Source: Variovorax dokdonensis (GTDB taxonomy: Bacteria > Pseudomonadota > Gammaproteobacteria > Burkholderiales > Burkholderiaceae_C). Taken from it: 64,000 bases of DNA. The translations under genes were made by a program, and so were the position numbers. Numbering within the stretch: position 1 is the stretch's first letter; each line of letters begins with the position of its first letter. This document shows positions 62,665 through 64,000 of the stretch, piece by piece. The notes under the pieces were generated by a model, which saw only the letters and a program-made list of their open reading frames with translations, was not told where the DNA came from and ran no database searches. The stretch lies in NCBI RefSeq assembly GCF_030316895.1, contig NZ_JASZYV010000002.1:496001-560000 (forward strand), in the 5' to 3' direction.

Positions 62665-63432
62665 ATGGAGACAAGCATGCAGGATTCGGTTCGCCAGTTG
62701 GTATCACCCGAGGAGTGGGAGCAGCGGGTTGCGCTGGCTGCCGCTTATCGGCTGGTGGCCCTTCATAGATGGGACGATCTCGTGTTCACCCATCTGTCGG
62801 CGCGCGTCCCCGGTCCCGAACATCACTTCCTGATCAACCCCTATGGCATGACCTTTGACGAGGTGACGGCCTCCAGCCTGGTCAAGGTCGACTTGCAGGG
62901 GCGCAAGATGATGCCTTCGGCCTATGAAATCAATCCGGCCGGGTTCACCATCCACAGCGCAATTCACGCGGCACGCGAGGATGCGCAGTGCGTGTTCCAT
63001 GTTCATAGCGCCAACGGCGTTGCCGTCTCGGCGCAAGAGGCGGGGGTGCTGCCCATTTCCCAGCAGTCCATCTTCGTGCTCGCTTCGCTGGGGTACCACG
63101 GCTACGAGGGAGTCGCCCTGCGCGATGACGAAAAGCCACGGCTGGTCGCAGACCTGGGTGGAAAGCAGTTTCTGATGCTCAGAAATCATGGCCTTCTGAC
63201 GGTGGCAGGCAACGTCGCCAACGCCTTCCAGGCGCTCTACACCTTCGAGCGCACGTGCGAGATCCAGGTGAAGGCGCAGGCAGGCGGCGGAAAGCTGGTG
63301 GGCATCCATCCCGAGATCGTGGCGACCGCGATCCAGCAATCCCGTGAAGTCACGCGAGGAGCGGGCGGGGCGCTCGCGTGGCCAGCCCTACTGCGGCGCC
63401 TGGATCGCATCGACGCCAGCTACAAGAACTGA
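62665..63432 (+). CDS. Class II aldolase/adducin-fold protein
   Basis: 255 residues from ATG 62665 with AGGAGC upstream (ATG 62677 is an alternative). The zinc ligands are His112 and His114 (FHVHSANGV) and His175 (MLRNHGLLTV), the class II aldolase pattern. The block PAGFTIHSAIHAAREDAQCV is typical of the adducin-like branch, some members of which act as aldolases or decarboxylases. It could cleave an aldol in the aromatic pathway. It lies 25 bases after the hydrolase. Confidence 0.83.
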   Translation: METSMQDSVRQLVSPEEWEQRVALAAAYRLVALHRWDDLVFTHLSARVPGPEHHFLINPYGMTFDEVTASSLVKVDLQGRKMMPSAYEINPAGFTIHSAIHAAREDAQCVFHVHSANGVAVSAQEAGVLPISQQSIFVLASLGYHGYEGVALRDDEKPRLVADLGGKQFLMLRNHGLLTVAGNVANAFQALYTFERTCEIQVKAQAGGGKLVGIHPEIVATAIQQSREVTRGAGGALAWPALLRRLDRIDASYKN

Positions 63433-63446
63433 TGAAGGGGATGACC

Positions 63447-64000
63447 ATGAAGAACCGAATCCCTAGTTTCGTACTGGCCGCGCTGCTAGTCACGGTCTCC
63501 CACGCATACGCCGAATACCCGGAAAAGCCGGTTCGGCTGGTCGTAGCATTTCCAGGTGGTACGGTGCCGGACGTGATGGCGCGCGTCTATGCCGAGAAAA
63601 TCAAGGAGCTCTGGCACGGACAGCCACTGCTGGTAGAGCCGCGGCCAGGCGCCACCGGCACGGTGGGCGCTGAACTTGTGGCGCGGGCACCCGCCGATGG
63701 CTACACGCTGCTTCTCAACTCCAGCGGCTTGATGATCAGCCCCTGGCTACTCAAAACCCGCTTCGACGTATTCAAGGACCTGGTGCCCTTGATCCGTACG
63801 GCCTACACGCCCTACCTGATCTTGACCTCCGGCAAATTGCCGATAAAGACCTTTGACGAGTTCATCGACTATGCAAAGAAGCACCCTGGACAGCTATCCT
63901 GCGCTACCTACGGGATTGGGTCGCCACCTCACATCGCGCTGGAGTTGCTCAATCGGGAGGCAGGAGTGAACATCTTGCATGTCCCCTACAGCACCACCAA
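63447..64000 (+). CDS. Bug-family (TctC-type) periplasmic solute-binding receptor, partial
   Basis: 184 codons are visible; the gene runs off the right edge. ATG 63447 is chosen because AAGGGG lies seven bases upstream, rather than ATG 63432 or 63441. The signal peptide ends SHAYA/E. The mature part begins YPEKPVRLVVAFPGGTVPDV, and the CATYGIGSPPHIALELLNRE block shows it to be a paralogue of the receptor at 56502. It is the last visible gene of the monooxygenase operon and probably the uptake receptor of that pathway. Confidence 0.9.
   Translation, partial: MKNRIPSFVLAALLVTVSHAYAEYPEKPVRLVVAFPGGTVPDVMARVYAEKIKELWHGQPLLVEPRPGATGTVGAELVARAPADGYTLLLNSSGLMISPWLLKTRFDVFKDLVPLIRTAYTPYLILTSGKLPIKTFDEFIDYAKKHPGQLSCATYGIGSPPHIALELLNREAGVNILHVPYSTT

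Noticed and set aside
44443..64000. A second copy of the tRNA-Phe 3' end (attR)
   Set aside because: No matching segment was seen by eye; the right boundary is probably beyond the window.

Overview
The window looks like a chromosomal segment of a high-GC betaproteobacterium of the order Burkholderiales, probably Comamonadaceae-like. This rests on the tRNA-tuf-tRNA-secE-nusG-rplKAJL-rpoBC order, the trpE-trpG...trpD-trpC-ung block, NtrY/NtrX-type regulators downstream of rsmB, and the number of Bug-type (tripartite tricarboxylate transporter) periplasmic receptors. No taxonomic search was run, so the genus is left open.

Layout. 1-2.0 kb: the tail of a PP2C-type phosphatase, an MFS permease and a small iron-permease-like membrane protein. 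2.1-8.9 kb: part of a type VI secretion (T6SS) locus, with hcp, tssC, tssB and tssA on the minus strand, tssJ on the plus strand, and then two minus-strand genes, a short TssM/IcmF-like protein with a degenerate nucleotide site and a DotU/TssL protein fused to a DUF4384-like C-terminus. tssE, F, G, H, K and vgrG are not in view. 9.1-11.4 kb: a LuxR-type response regulator, a secreted protein with a duplicated domain and a DeoR regulator. 11.5-16.1 kb: a three-gene minus-strand unit of a Tat-exported phosphocholine phospholipase C, a Pro-rich small lipoprotein, and a lipoprotein joining an alkaline-phosphatase-superfamily domain to a LamG-like domain. 16.3-24.4 kb: gph, a chalcone-isomerase-like protein, and a trp block (trpE, trpG, trpD, trpC) interrupted by threonine aldolase and LysE genes and ending in ung. 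24.5-38.5 kb: tRNA-Tyr/Gly/Thr, tuf, tRNA-Trp, secE, nusG, rplKA, rplJL, rpoBC. 38.5-44.4 kb: LemA-like gene, rsmB, DUF4390, ntrY-like kinase, a short ntrX-like regulator without an AAA+ domain, and tRNA-Phe.

From about 44.45 kb the character changes to a mobile or accessory region, entered at the 3' end of tRNA-Phe. Two convergent, related tyrosine integrases and an AlpA-like regulator are followed by three catabolic modules, each carrying a Bug receptor gene: (i) a GntR regulator divergent from a KRCGH-type isocitrate lyase/PEP mutase family lyase and a LeuC/LeuD-type dehydratase pair; (ii) a ThDP-dependent enzyme divergent from a cupin, a receptor and a dienelactone-hydrolase-like enzyme; (iii) LysR and TetR regulators divergent from an FAD aromatic monooxygenase, a meta-cleavage-type hydrolase, a class II aldolase-fold protein and a further receptor that runs off the window. 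A degraded SMR drug-transporter pseudogene lies between modules i and ii. A perfect 9-3-9 palindrome in the tetR/monooxygenase intergenic region is a strong operator candidate.

Working model (inference): modules ii and iii take up and hydroxylate an aromatic or related acid, cleave it and process the side products, while module i hydrates a (methyl-)maleate-type acid and splits the resulting malate-type acid into pyruvate plus a short acid. The substrate cannot be read from sequence alone.
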